DNA from: CALBPI01 sp039027435 | Lineage (GTDB): Bacteria; Pseudomonadota; Gammaproteobacteria; Steroidobacterales; Woeseiaceae | Length of the DNA stretch: 64,000 nt | Direction: 5' to 3' | Assembly (NCBI GenBank): GCA_039027435.1 | Contig: JBCCKF010000010.1 | Coordinates: 82,436-146,435 of the forward strand | Shown here: in pieces, positions 9,979 to 18,432 of the stretch | How the letters are laid out: each line of letters begins with the position of its first letter | Numbering within the stretch: position 1 is the first letter of the stretch | Translations under genes and position numbers: made by a program | The notes under the pieces: model-generated | Told to the model about the DNA's origin: nothing | Databases searched by the model: none | What the model saw: only the letters and a program-made list of their open reading frames with translations

Positions 9979-10419
9979 CTAGTCCCAGTTGCCGATATCG
10001 GCGTCTTCGCCCTCACCACCTTGCTGACCATCGCGGCCCAGCGAGTAGAGATCGAACTTGCCGCGCTGACCGGGGATCAGGTAGACGTATTCGTTGCCCC
10101 AGGGGTCTTCAGGCATGGAATCGAGATAGCCTTCGTCGTTGTACTGCGTCAAATTTGGGTCGTTCGGTCGCTCGACCAGAGCGCGCAAGCCTTGTTCGCT
10201 GGTCGGGAAGTTGAAATTGTCGAGCCGGTACTCGGTCAAAGCGCCCTCAATGGTCTTTATGTCCTGTAAAACACGGTTTCGATAGGCCTTCTCGACGCCA
10301 CCGAAAATGTTCCGCCCGACGGCGGCCGCCAGGATACCGATAATGACCACCACGACGATGACCTCGAGCAGGGTAAACCCTGACTGGCGTGCGCGTGCCG
10401 CGCTTCTTTCCCACTGCAT
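9979..10419 (-). CDS. gspG: Type II secretion major pseudopilin G
   Basis: 146 residues. The ATG at 10419 is chosen over longer in-frame starts because it is preceded by GGAGTG and places the prepilin signal RQSGFTLLEVIVVVVIIGIL at the proper distance; the 120-residue upstream extension is not pilin-like. The mature protein has the major-pseudopilin hallmarks: DIKTIEGALTEYRLDNFNFPT, SEQGLRALV, PEDPWGNEYVY and the C-terminal LGRDGQQGGEGEDADIGNW acidic calcium-binding loop. It is the first gene of the minus-strand gsp run, and its promoter must lie in the short divergent region before the rhombosortase gene. Confidence 0.97.
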   Translation of the reverse strand: MQWERSAARARQSGFTLLEVIVVVVIIGILAAAVGRNIFGGVEKAYRNRVLQDIKTIEGALTEYRLDNFNFPTSEQGLRALVERPNDPNLTQYNDEGYLDSMPEDPWGNEYVYLIPGQRGKFDLYSLGRDGQQGGEGEDADIGNWD

Positions 10420-10521
10420 TTGTAGACACTCCAATACTGGTTTGTGCAGACTGAATCCTGTGCCGGATATGGACGCCCCCAGACTGCAAAAGTTCGCCGA
10501 GAATGATACCAGAGCCCTTCC
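10420..10521. promoter_or_regulatory. Divergent region between gspG and the rhombosortase gene
   Basis: About 100 bases separate the gspG start and the rhombosortase start. Both operons must begin here or transcribe through each other. I can see a GGAG ribosome site for gspG but no convincing consensus -10/-35 pair on either strand. Confidence 0.4.
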
Positions 10522-11130
10522 ATGCCAACCGCCGAACCTGACCATAACCCCCGTTTGTTGATTGCTCCCGGCACTGCATGCCTCTGTGCAATCAGCGTAT
10601 TGATCTTGCTGGGCGGTCTGTTGCCCGAGGCGTTCTGGGATATTGGCGCTTATCGCAGGAGTGAGGTCCCGGCTGCACCCTGGCGCGGGCTCACCGCGCA
10701 CTGGGTCCATTTGGGCGCGATGCATGCGGGCCTCAACGCAATAGCGCTTGCGATGCTCGCAGCACTGGTCGGGCGACACCTGAGCGCGCGGGCCTGGTTA
10801 GGTCTGTGGCTGTTTGCAAGCGTCGTGATTTCAGTCGCATTGTGGACAGGAATGCCTTCTCTGGAGCGTTATGTGGGGGCGTCTGGGGTGCTCCATGGCA
10901 TTGCAACGGCAGGAGGCATCGCGCTCTTTTCTCACCAGAGGCTCGAATCCTCGCTGTTGCTGGGCGGCATTGCTGCAAAGCTCGTCTGGGAGCAGCTCGT
11001 AGGCCCCAGTACTGCCACAGCAGGACTGATTGGCGGCAATATCATCACTGAAGCGCATTTGGTCGGCGCGGTTGCCGGACTCTTATATGGGCTGGTAGCA
11101 GTGCGGCTTCGCGCCCGCAGGAAGTTATGA
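10522..11130 (+). CDS. rrtA: Rhombosortase (rhomboid-family intramembrane protease)
   Basis: 202-residue, six-helix membrane protease. It shows HLGAMHAGLN (residues 63-72) of the rhomboid fold, the catalytic serine in GASGVLHG (Ser121) and the catalytic histidine in EAHLVGAVAG (His179). Its length, lack of extra helices and the ASGVLHG motif fit the rhombosortase subfamily rather than GlpG. Rhombosortases cleave proteins bearing a C-terminal GlyGly-CTERM anchor, which are secreted through the T2SS. Being divergent from gspG supports that role. No GlyGly-CTERM substrate is encoded in this window. The alternative is a generic small rhomboid. Confidence 0.8.
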   Translation: MPTAEPDHNPRLLIAPGTACLCAISVLILLGGLLPEAFWDIGAYRRSEVPAAPWRGLTAHWVHLGAMHAGLNAIALAMLAALVGRHLSARAWLGLWLFASVVISVALWTGMPSLERYVGASGVLHGIATAGGIALFSHQRLESSLLLGGIAAKLVWEQLVGPSTATAGLIGGNIITEAHLVGAVAGLLYGLVAVRLRARRKL

Positions 11131-11167
11131 CATCATCTGCGCCCAATTTTTTGAATCTGGAAACTAA

Positions 11168-12112
11168 ATGAGCATCGCATTTGTGTTCCCCGGTCAAGGG
11201 TCTCAATCGGCTGGCATGCTTAGTGCCATTGCAGAGGCTCGCCCTGGAGTCCTCGAGACGTTCAAGGAGGCTTCCTCGGCACTGGGTTATGACCTGTGGT
11301 CGGTGTGTCAGGATGATCCGGACGGGCATCTCGCGCGCACGGAGATCACGCAACCCGCATTACTGACTGCCAGCGTGGCGCTGCATCGCGAGTGGGTCGC
11401 GGCAGGCGGTGCGACTCCCGCTGTAATGGCGGGACACAGTCTGGGCGAGTACTCAGCGCTGGTTTGCTCAGGCGTACTGGATTTTCCTGATGCGGTGAAG
11501 CTGGTCGAACAGCGCGGCCGTTTGATGCAGGAAGCAGTGCCGCATGGCACGGGCGCGATGGCTGCGATTCTGGGTCTGGACGATGACGTGGTGATCGCCG
11601 CTTGTGAAGCTGTGACCGGCGGAGTGGTCGCGCCAGCCAACTTCAATGCGCCAGGTCAGGTCGTCATCGCTGGCGAAAAAGCAGCCGTCGATTTGGCCAT
11701 CGAGAACTGTAAAGAAGGCGGTGCACGACGTGCACTCCCACTGCCGGTCAGCGTCCCGTCGCACTGTGAACTCATGCAGCCCGCGGCCGACCGACTCGCC
11801 GAGGTATTAGCGGATCTGTCTCTGCAGTCACCCGGTATTCCCGTCATCAACAACGTAGACGTGCAGTCTCCTGAAGACCCGGCGGACATTTGTGATGCCT
11901 TGATCAGGCAACTGTTCAGCCCGGTGCGATGGGTCGAGGTTATGCGTTCCGTGGCAAATCATCGCGTCACGACGATTGTGGAGTGCGGCGCGGGCAATGT
12001 GCTCGCTGGCTTGCAAAAGCGCATCAACCGCCAGATATCGGTGTTTGCCGTGGAGTCACCGTCGGTCTTTGATGAGGCGCTCCAAGCACTGGGAGAAGGG
12101 GATAGCGAATGA
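11168..12112 (+). CDS. fabD: Malonyl-CoA:ACP transacylase
   Basis: 314 residues, normal length for FabD. It loads malonyl groups from CoA onto acyl carrier protein to start fatty-acid elongation. It begins with AFVFPGQGSQ; the nucleophile is Ser91 in GHSLGEYSAL; and PVSVPSHCELM carries the catalytic histidine near residue 200. The GAGNVLAGLQKRI segment closes the domain. First gene of the fab cluster; it overlaps fabG by four bases (ATGA). Confidence 0.98.
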   Translation: MSIAFVFPGQGSQSAGMLSAIAEARPGVLETFKEASSALGYDLWSVCQDDPDGHLARTEITQPALLTASVALHREWVAAGGATPAVMAGHSLGEYSALVCSGVLDFPDAVKLVEQRGRLMQEAVPHGTGAMAAILGLDDDVVIAACEAVTGGVVAPANFNAPGQVVIAGEKAAVDLAIENCKEGGARRALPLPVSVPSHCELMQPAADRLAEVLADLSLQSPGIPVINNVDVQSPEDPADICDALIRQLFSPVRWVEVMRSVANHRVTTIVECGAGNVLAGLQKRINRQISVFAVESPSVFDEALQALGEGDSE

Positions 12113-12855
12113 ATCTGTTTTCAAATACCGCATTGGAAGGGCAGGTGGCACTGGTCACAGGCGCCAGTCGCGGCATCGGAGCGGCCATCGCGGATGCTCT
12201 GGCGACGGCAGGTGCCACTGTGATCGGCACAGCCACCTCAAACGCCGGCGCAGACGCCATTTCGGCACGTCTTGGTGATCATGGTGAGGGCAAGGTATTG
12301 GACGTTTCCAACCAGGAGAGCATCGACGCCCTGGTCGCAGATCTGAAATCGACGCCGCCAGCAATTGTTGTACACAACGCCGGTATCACGCGCGACAACC
12401 TCCTGATGCGGATGCAGGACGATGAATGGGCCAGCGTGCTCAACACCAACCTCACCGGGGTATTCCGCCTGACCAAAGCACTGGTCCGGCCGATGATGAA
12501 GCAGCGTTTCGGCAGAATCATTGCGATTTCATCGGTGGTCGGCACCACAGGGAACCCCGGCCAGGCCAACTATGCGGCAGCCAAAGCCGGACTCGGCGGA
12601 TTCGTTCGCTCAGTGGCTCGCGAGTTGGGTAGCCGCGGAATTACCGCAAACCTCATTGCGCCCGGGTTTATTGAGACCGACATGACTGAGGCGCTGACAG
12701 AGGATCAGAAAGCCGCCATGTTGGGGCAGGTGCCGTCAGGGGCGCTGGGCCAACCTGCGGACATTGCGGCGTCGGTTGTCTACCTCGCAAGTGAGGCTGG
12801 TGCCTACATCACCGGCGAGACCTTGCATATCAACGGCGGAATGGCAATGCATTGA
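12109..12855 (+). CDS. fabG: 3-oxoacyl-[ACP] reductase
   Basis: 248-residue short-chain dehydrogenase that reduces 3-oxoacyl-ACP with NADPH. Cofactor loop TGASRGIGA near residue 20, NNAG-equivalent HNAGITRD, catalytic Ser in ISSVVG and the YAAAK active-site motif near residue 151, then IAPGFIETDMT. Coupled to fabD by overlap; the ACP gene follows after 117 bases with its own promoter. Confidence 0.98.
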   Translation: MNLFSNTALEGQVALVTGASRGIGAAIADALATAGATVIGTATSNAGADAISARLGDHGEGKVLDVSNQESIDALVADLKSTPPAIVVHNAGITRDNLLMRMQDDEWASVLNTNLTGVFRLTKALVRPMMKQRFGRIIAISSVVGTTGNPGQANYAAAKAGLGGFVRSVARELGSRGITANLIAPGFIETDMTEALTEDQKAAMLGQVPSGALGQPADIAASVVYLASEAGAYITGETLHINGGMAMH

Positions 12856-12859
12856 GTGC

Positions 12860-12890
12860 TTGCATTGTCCCCGCACACATTTTGTATAAT
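12860..12890 (+). promoter_or_regulatory. Probable sigma-70 promoter of acpP
   Basis: A perfect TATAAT (12885-12890) lies 82 bases before the acpP start, with TTGCAT (12860-12865) upstream. The spacing of 19 is longer than the ideal 17. A separate promoter fits the high expression usual for acpP. Confidence 0.6.
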
Positions 12891-12911
12891 AGCTGGATGC
12901 CCGGGGGAGAT

Positions 12912-12929
12912 GGGCTTATGGCCAAGCCC
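12912..12929 (+). promoter_or_regulatory. Leader hairpin upstream of acpP
   Basis: GGGCTT and AAGCCC form a perfect 6-bp inverted repeat with a 6-base loop just downstream of the TATAAT. It would sit in the 5' untranslated leader of the acpP message. Function unknown; possibly mRNA stabilisation. Confidence 0.4.
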
Positions 12930-12972
12930 CCAATAAGGCGTAACTGTATAAATTTATGAGGATTCTCAGCCA

Positions 12973-13212
12973 ATGAGCAGTATTGAAGACCAGGTCAAGA
13001 GCATTGTTGCAGAGCAGCTTGGTGTTAAAGAGGAAGAGGTGACCAACGCCGCTTCTTTTGTCGATGATCTGGGCGCCGATTCGCTGGACACGGTCGAGCT
13101 GGTCATGGCGCTGGAAGAGGAATTCGAAACCGAAATTCCGGACGAGGACGCTGAGAAAATCACCACTGTCCAGCAAGCCATCGACTACGTAAACGCGCGC
13201 AAAGCGAGCTGA
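12973..13212 (+). CDS. acpP: Acyl carrier protein
   Basis: 79-residue acidic protein. Ser37 in GADSLDTVEL is the phosphopantetheine attachment site. All four helices are recognisable and the protein has the usual length. A GAGGA ribosome site precedes the ATG. It carries growing acyl chains for the surrounding fab enzymes. Confidence 0.99.
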   Translation: MSSIEDQVKSIVAEQLGVKEEEVTNAASFVDDLGADSLDTVELVMALEEEFETEIPDEDAEKITTVQQAIDYVNARKAS

Positions 13213-13262
13213 TCGCCGAAGGCGCGGGGTTCGGCTGGGCCGGACCTGCAGAGAAGTAATTG

Positions 13263-13289
13263 ATCCGGCGCCTTCCAAGGGCGCCGGAT
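13263..13289 (+). terminator. Perfect 10-bp stem-loop between acpP and fabF
   Basis: ATCCGGCGCC (13263-13272) and GGCGCCGGAT (13280-13289) are exact reverse complements with a 7-base loop. The following bases include only a short TTT, so it is a weak terminator or attenuator at best. It would let acpP be expressed at a higher level than fabF and downstream genes, or protect the acpP 3' end. Confidence 0.55.
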
Positions 13290-13307
13290 GTCGTTTGGGA
13301 GCTTCGA

Positions 13308-14555
13308 ATGAGCAAGCAAAGAGTTGTTGTCACGGGGATGGGAATCATCTCTCCGGTAGGAAACGACGTGAAGACTGCCTGGGACGCGGTGGTCGAAGGA
13401 CGACCCGGCATCCGAGCTATTGAGAGTTTCGATGTCAGCGAGTTCACGACGCGGTTTGGCGGCTGCGTGATCGGGTTTGATCCTGAAGAACATGGCGTAC
13501 CGAAGAAAGAAGCTCGCAAGATCGACACCTTCATTCAATACGGGATCGCCGCCTGCAACCAAGCGCTTGCAGATAGCGGTCTTGAGGTGACCGAGAGCAA
13601 CGCCGAGCGCATTGGCGTGCTGATGGGCGCAGGTATCGGTGGCATTGGCACCATCGAGGCCAACCATGAGAAATACCTCAACGCTGGCAGCCCACGGAAA
13701 ATTTCGCCGTTTTTCGTGCCGGGCAGCATCATCAACATGATTTCTGGCCACGTCAGCATGATGCATGGCTTGACCGGGCCAAATCTCAGCGTCGTGACTG
13801 CCTGCACAACGTCAACCCATGCGATCGGTCTGGCAGCACGCACGATCGCTTACGGCGATGCCGACGTGATGCTGGCCGGGGGCGCTGAATATGCAACAAC
13901 GCCCATGGGGCTGGGCGGGTTTTGTTCTGCCAGAGCCTTGTCGACACGCAATGATGATCCTATGCACGCCAGCCGACCGTTCGATCGCGACCGTGACGGC
14001 TTTGTACTGGGTGACGGCGCAGGGGCCATGCTACTCGAGTCTTATGACCACGCGGTGGCACGCGGCGCCACCATCTATGCTGAGCTCGCGGGCTTTGGCA
14101 TGAGTGGCGATGCCTTCCACATCACCTCACCTCCGGAGGATGGCAACGGCGCGCGACGGAGCATGCAGAACGCGATTCGCGACGCGGGACTCAATCCTTC
14201 CGATATCGACTATCTCAACGGGCATGCGACATCGACCATCGCCGGCGACATTGCGGAGACTGTTGCGATCAAACATGCCTTTGGCGATCACGCCGAGAAG
14301 CTCGCGATCAGTGCAACCAAATCGGTCACGGGCCATCTTCTGGGTGCCGCAGGTGCGGTTGAAGCGATCTTCAGTGTGCTAGCCATGCGTGACGGTGTGA
14401 TCCCGCCAACAGTGAATCTGGATAACCCGGATCCACTCTGCGATCTCGACTATGTGCCACATACGGCCCGTGATGCGAACTTAAACGCGGTGGCATCAAA
14501 CTCGTTCGGTTTCGGTGGCACCAACGGCACACTGGTGTTCAAACGCACATCCTGA
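13308..14555 (+). CDS. fabF: 3-oxoacyl-[ACP] synthase II
   Basis: 415-residue condensing enzyme that elongates acyl-ACP with malonyl-ACP. The start at ATG 13308 gives the family's N-terminus SKQRVVVTGMGIISPVG; an upstream in-frame start at 13260 would run through the stem-loop. The Cys-His-His triad is Cys166 (TACTTSTH), His306 (NGHATST) and His343 (TGHLLGAAG). C-terminal SFGFGGTNG is intact. Confidence 0.98.
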   Translation: MSKQRVVVTGMGIISPVGNDVKTAWDAVVEGRPGIRAIESFDVSEFTTRFGGCVIGFDPEEHGVPKKEARKIDTFIQYGIAACNQALADSGLEVTESNAERIGVLMGAGIGGIGTIEANHEKYLNAGSPRKISPFFVPGSIINMISGHVSMMHGLTGPNLSVVTACTTSTHAIGLAARTIAYGDADVMLAGGAEYATTPMGLGGFCSARALSTRNDDPMHASRPFDRDRDGFVLGDGAGAMLLESYDHAVARGATIYAELAGFGMSGDAFHITSPPEDGNGARRSMQNAIRDAGLNPSDIDYLNGHATSTIAGDIAETVAIKHAFGDHAEKLAISATKSVTGHLLGAAGAVEAIFSVLAMRDGVIPPTVNLDNPDPLCDLDYVPHTARDANLNAVASNSFGFGGTNGTLVFKRTS

Positions 14556-14562
14556 GACTACA

Positions 14563-15966
14563 GTGACCGCGCAGCCGCTCAGCATTGAGCTGCCTGGGAG
14601 AGTTCCAGACTTGCTGCAACTGGTCGCCGCACGACCGGACCGCTATCCCGGCTTGCTATGTTCGCTTGGAAGCGAACACGGTGCCGGTATGGACGTCCTG
14701 TTCGCGGCACCCACGGGCGGTATTGCCTTACGACAAGGTGTCGACCAACACGTATCGGGTTGGGGGTCGGGTGCGGCCTACGCCGGCGGCAACACCTTCC
14801 TGCCGGCCCTCGATGCATGGTGCGCTGATGAGGCCATACCGTCGAACGTCCGGTCCGGCTTCGAGGGAGGTTGGTGTGTCTATCTGGCCTACGAACTGGC
14901 GGGCGAAATCGAACCAAGTGTGGTGTTCAATTACGATTCGAGGCAACCGGTCGCTGTTGCGTTGCGGTGTCCTGCCGCATTCGTGGTTGAGCGAGGTGCA
15001 GAGCCCACCGCACGTCTGATCGTCGAGCGGGATCACGAACATCTGCTCCCATCACTCAAACGCGATTACCTGCGCGCGCAAGCCGGGGTCTTGTCATTGG
15101 GTGAAGGTGTTTCGACAGAGTTAGCGGGGTCTGACCCCGAACGCTTTGTACGGTCCGTCTCTAGCGCACTGGCTGCCATCCGTGCGGGCGACATCTATCA
15201 GGCTAACCTATCGCGTCAATGGCGAGGACGCTACACGCGGAGTGCCGCGATCGAGTTGTTCCATGCGTTGCGACGGTCGAACCCAGCACCGTTCTCAGCA
15301 TTGCTCAGACTCCCCGAGATCGACATCCTGTCATCCTCACCCGAGCGATTAGTTCAAGTTATTGGTGAATCCGTGTCCACTCGTCCAATTGCAGGAACAC
15401 GGCCTCGCGGTCTTACACCTGAAGCCGATCGAGCACTAGTCGCGGAGCTGATTGAGAATCCCAAAGAGCGTGCGGAACACGTGATGTTGATCGATCTCGA
15501 GCGCAATGACCTTGGACGAATCTGTAAGGCCGGCAGCGTTACGGTCGATGAGTACATGAGCGTTGAGAGCTACCGCCATGTTCACCACATCGTGTCGAAC
15601 GTTACGGGCTCGTTGCTGCCAGACTCAACACCTGGCGACGTGATTCGCGCGCTGTTCCCGGGGGGCACGATCACGGGTTGTCCCAAAGTCCGATGCATGC
15701 AGATTATCGCCGCACTCGAGAACAGAGCGAGAGGGCCCTACACCGGCTCGCTGGGTTATCTCAATCGATCAGGTAATCTTGATCTTAATATTTTGATTCG
15801 AACGGTCAGTCTCATCGACAACGAGGTTCGTCTGTCCGCCGGCGCCGGGATTGTCTCGGACTCGAACCCGCAGCACGAACTGACCGAGACGGATGCGAAA
15901 GCGCAAGGGATGTTGCGCGCACTTCACTGGTCGGACTCGCACACCGGATTTGGTTCTCGTGATTGA
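14563..15966 (+). CDS. pabB: Aminodeoxychorismate synthase component I
   Basis: Converts chorismate and glutamine-derived ammonia to 4-amino-4-deoxychorismate for folate. Shows the anthranilate-synthase/PabB fold: IYQANLSRQW, SSSPERLV, the RPIAGTRPRG loop, ENPKERAEHVMLIDLERNDLGR and FPGGTITGCPK; the last contains the conserved Thr/Gly chorismate site. PIAGT marks PabB. A GTG at 14563 just after the fabF stop is preferred; an ATG-type start further up would lie inside fabF. Length 467 residues. pabA (amidotransferase) is not in the window. Confidence 0.93.
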   Translation: MTAQPLSIELPGRVPDLLQLVAARPDRYPGLLCSLGSEHGAGMDVLFAAPTGGIALRQGVDQHVSGWGSGAAYAGGNTFLPALDAWCADEAIPSNVRSGFEGGWCVYLAYELAGEIEPSVVFNYDSRQPVAVALRCPAAFVVERGAEPTARLIVERDHEHLLPSLKRDYLRAQAGVLSLGEGVSTELAGSDPERFVRSVSSALAAIRAGDIYQANLSRQWRGRYTRSAAIELFHALRRSNPAPFSALLRLPEIDILSSSPERLVQVIGESVSTRPIAGTRPRGLTPEADRALVAELIENPKERAEHVMLIDLERNDLGRICKAGSVTVDEYMSVESYRHVHHIVSNVTGSLLPDSTPGDVIRALFPGGTITGCPKVRCMQIIAALENRARGPYTGSLGYLNRSGNLDLNILIRTVSLIDNEVRLSAGAGIVSDSNPQHELTETDAKAQGMLRALHWSDSHTGFGSRD

Positions 15967-16720
15967 TATGCGAAATCGCGCGTTCGCCTACGGCGACGGC
16001 GTCTTCGAAACCTGCAAGGTGCGAGAAGGTGTCGTGCCTTGGTGGCCCCGACATCTGGTCCGTTTGCGTAAAGGGTGCGACGTGCTAGGTATTGCGTGGG
16101 AAGCGGTGGCAACAGCGCTCGACGATGGTCGGGACGCGACGCTCCGCGACCATCCGGAGGCCAATTGGCTGAAACTCGTTGTAGCCCGAGCGTCGACAGG
16201 ACGCGGGTACAAGCGCGTGACCGATGATGCTGAGTTGTTTTGGACCGCTGGCACAGCGACACCATGGGCAGAACGCCTGGCCATCACCGAATTTGTGAAG
16301 AACCCGAACATCAATGCTCAGCTCGCAGGCATAAAACATCTCAACAGACTACCCGAGGTTTTGACATCCGACGCCGCCGACCAGGCAAACGGCATTGAAA
16401 TACTGACGACCGACTCGAGCAATCGCGTGGTTTGTGCATCAAGTAGCAATGTGTTTGCGGTAATCGACGGTTGCATATTGACGCCTCGCATCGACGCGGT
16501 TGGGGTCAGAGGCGTGATGCGAGACTGGGTATGCGAAGTCGAGGACGTACAGGTACGAGCGCTGTCGCGAGGGTTGTTATCGATGGCAAGTGAGTGTTTT
16601 CTCACCAATGCGATTCGGGGTATCGTCAGCGTGGATCGTATCGAGGATCGTCGATTGTCTGAAAGTACGCCGGTAGCAGATGGTCTTCGAACCCGACTAG
16701 GGCAAACCGTATGGGCCTAG
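15959..16720 (+). CDS. pabC: Aminodeoxychorismate lyase
   Basis: Class IV PLP enzyme that removes pyruvate from aminodeoxychorismate to give 4-aminobenzoate. The N-terminal RAFAYGDGVFET is the family hallmark, and the catalytic lysine is in LAGIKHLNRLPEVL. SSSNVFAV is the PLP-phosphate region. The start is uncertain: GTG 15959 overlaps the pabB stop but leaves the N-terminus about 10 residues shorter than E. coli PabC; ATG 15893 and TTG 15950 are in frame upstream inside pabB. Overlaps mltG by 10 bases. Confidence 0.9.
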   Translation: MIDMRNRAFAYGDGVFETCKVREGVVPWWPRHLVRLRKGCDVLGIAWEAVATALDDGRDATLRDHPEANWLKLVVARASTGRGYKRVTDDAELFWTAGTATPWAERLAITEFVKNPNINAQLAGIKHLNRLPEVLTSDAADQANGIEILTTDSSNRVVCASSSNVFAVIDGCILTPRIDAVGVRGVMRDWVCEVEDVQVRALSRGLLSMASECFLTNAIRGIVSVDRIEDRRLSESTPVADGLRTRLGQTVWA

Positions 16721-17787
16721 TAGGAAAACGGTTTTTCTTCGCCGGTATCGCTGTGCTCGTCATTTGCGCCGGCACGGCGTTTGCTGGCTGGCAGTGGCTC
16801 AATGCCTACGTCACAACGCCTTTGTTAAACAACGCTGATTATGAGTTGACCGTCGAGCCCGGGTCGTCGCTTCGCACGGTGTTAAACACGCTGGCGCGAG
16901 ATGAAATTCTGAAGCACCCGGATGCTGTGAGAGTTCACGCGAAAATCTCCGGCACCGGCAACCGAATTCAGGCCGGTCGATACACTTTGACCGTTGGCAC
17001 AACGCCACAGTCATTGCTTGAGCAATTGCGTTTGGGTGGTGTCGACCTGGTACAAGTCCGAATCATTGAAGGCTGGACAGCGGCACAGGCGATCGCCGCT
17101 ATAAAGGGCCATGCCGACATCGTGGATGATCTCGATATCGAGCTTCTCCAACGTGCCGATGGCCAACCGTTTCTGGATGCGGCGGCCCATGGACGATTAG
17201 CCCGCGTCTTGGGCATTGAGCAAAACTCGATCGAAGGTTGGCTATACCCGGACACATACAGGTTCGCACCTGGTACCGTGGCCAGCGATTTGTTGGTGCT
17301 GTTGCATGAAAAGCAACAGGCCGAGCTGACAGCAGCGTGGGCGGATCGCAGGGATCGTCGCACCTTGCCCGATCCCTATGCGCTATTGATTCTGGCTTCC
17401 ATCGTCGAGAAAGAGACGGGGCGTGAAGACGAGCGCTCGCGAGTAGCGGGAGTATTTGATCGCCGACTACAACGCAAGATGCGACTACAGACCGATCCGA
17501 CGGTGATTTATGGTGTGGGACAACGTTACGACGGCGACATTCGGCGGCGCGATCTCAACGACCAGAACCCCTACAATACCTACCGTGTCGATGGTCTCCC
17601 GCCGGGTCCGATTGCATTGCCCGGTCAAGCCGCACTGCGTGCTTCTGCTGAACCCGCTGATGGGTCCGCGTTGTATTTTGTCGCAACCGGCGAACCGGAT
17701 GGGAGCCATGTGTTCTCGGAAACGGTTGAGGAGCACGAGGCGGCGGTGCGTGCTTATTTGAAGAAGTTGAGACAACGAGGAAACTGA
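16711..17787 (+). CDS. mltG: Endolytic murein transglycosylase
   Basis: 358-residue membrane-anchored YceG/MltG enzyme that cuts nascent glycan strands and so sets their length. One N-terminal membrane helix (about residues 9-28), a LysM-like region, and the YceG domain with ILASIVEKETGRE; Glu233 matches the catalytic glutamate. LQTDPTVIYG and YNTYRVDGLPPGPI are diagnostic. It lies between pabC and tmk, as in many gammaproteobacteria. Confidence 0.97.
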   Translation: MGLVGKRFFFAGIAVLVICAGTAFAGWQWLNAYVTTPLLNNADYELTVEPGSSLRTVLNTLARDEILKHPDAVRVHAKISGTGNRIQAGRYTLTVGTTPQSLLEQLRLGGVDLVQVRIIEGWTAAQAIAAIKGHADIVDDLDIELLQRADGQPFLDAAAHGRLARVLGIEQNSIEGWLYPDTYRFAPGTVASDLLVLLHEKQQAELTAAWADRRDRRTLPDPYALLILASIVEKETGREDERSRVAGVFDRRLQRKMRLQTDPTVIYGVGQRYDGDIRRRDLNDQNPYNTYRVDGLPPGPIALPGQAALRASAEPADGSALYFVATGEPDGSHVFSETVEEHEAAVRAYLKKLRQRGN

Positions 17788-17790
17788 GAA

Positions 17791-18432
17791 ATGCGGGCAG
17801 GGCGGTTCATCACGTTCGAGGGTCTTGAGGGTGTCGGCAAGACGACTGCGCTATCAATGCTGGTTGAGGCGCTGGAGCGCAAAGGTGTTGAGTGCATCAA
17901 AACTCGTGAGCCCGGCGGCACAGAATTGGCCGAGAAAATCCGAGAACTGGTGCTGGCGCATCACACAGAATCGGTATCTGAGATTACGGAACTTCTGTTG
18001 ATGTTTGCTGCGCGCTCACAGAACGTACAGGAAACCATTCGCCCTGCGATCGAGTTAGGGCAGTGGGTGATTTCAGACAGGTTCACCGACGCCACCCTTG
18101 CCTATCAGGGATATGGCCGTGGGTTCTCTCTAGAACCGATTCGAACGCTCAGTGAACTTGTACACCCCGATCTTTGGCCAGATGCCACAGTCCTGCTCGA
18201 GGCGAGCGAAGAGACGACGGCGAAACGATTGAAACGTCGCGAGTCCGCCAGTGATCGAATCGAGGCCGAGCGGAATTCTTTTTTCAGGAGAGTGGCGAAT
18301 GGCTATACCGAGCTGGCTGCCGCGTCACCTGAACGCTTCTACACAGTCGACGCAAATGAGGACATCGATGGTGTTCGCCGACAAATCAATCGGATCGCTG
18401 AGGACATGATTGGACGGTGGTGGGACCTGTGA
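17791..18432 (+). CDS. tmk: Thymidylate kinase
   Basis: 213 residues; phosphorylates dTMP to dTDP. P-loop FEGLEGVGKTT (residues 9-19), TREPGGTELAEKIRE, DRFTDATLAYQGYGR, and the LID region RRESASDRIE. It begins three bases after the mltG stop and overlaps holB. Confidence 0.98.
   Translation: MRAGRFITFEGLEGVGKTTALSMLVEALERKGVECIKTREPGGTELAEKIRELVLAHHTESVSEITELLLMFAARSQNVQETIRPAIELGQWVISDRFTDATLAYQGYGRGFSLEPIRTLSELVHPDLWPDATVLLEASEETTAKRLKRRESASDRIEAERNSFFRRVANGYTELAAASPERFYTVDANEDIDGVRRQINRIAEDMIGRWWDL

Noticed and set aside
10420..10779. A 120-residue N-terminal extension of GspG
   Set aside because: It is not pilin-like, runs through the divergent rhombosortase start, and the ATG at 10419 has a good ribosome site and proper prepilin signal.
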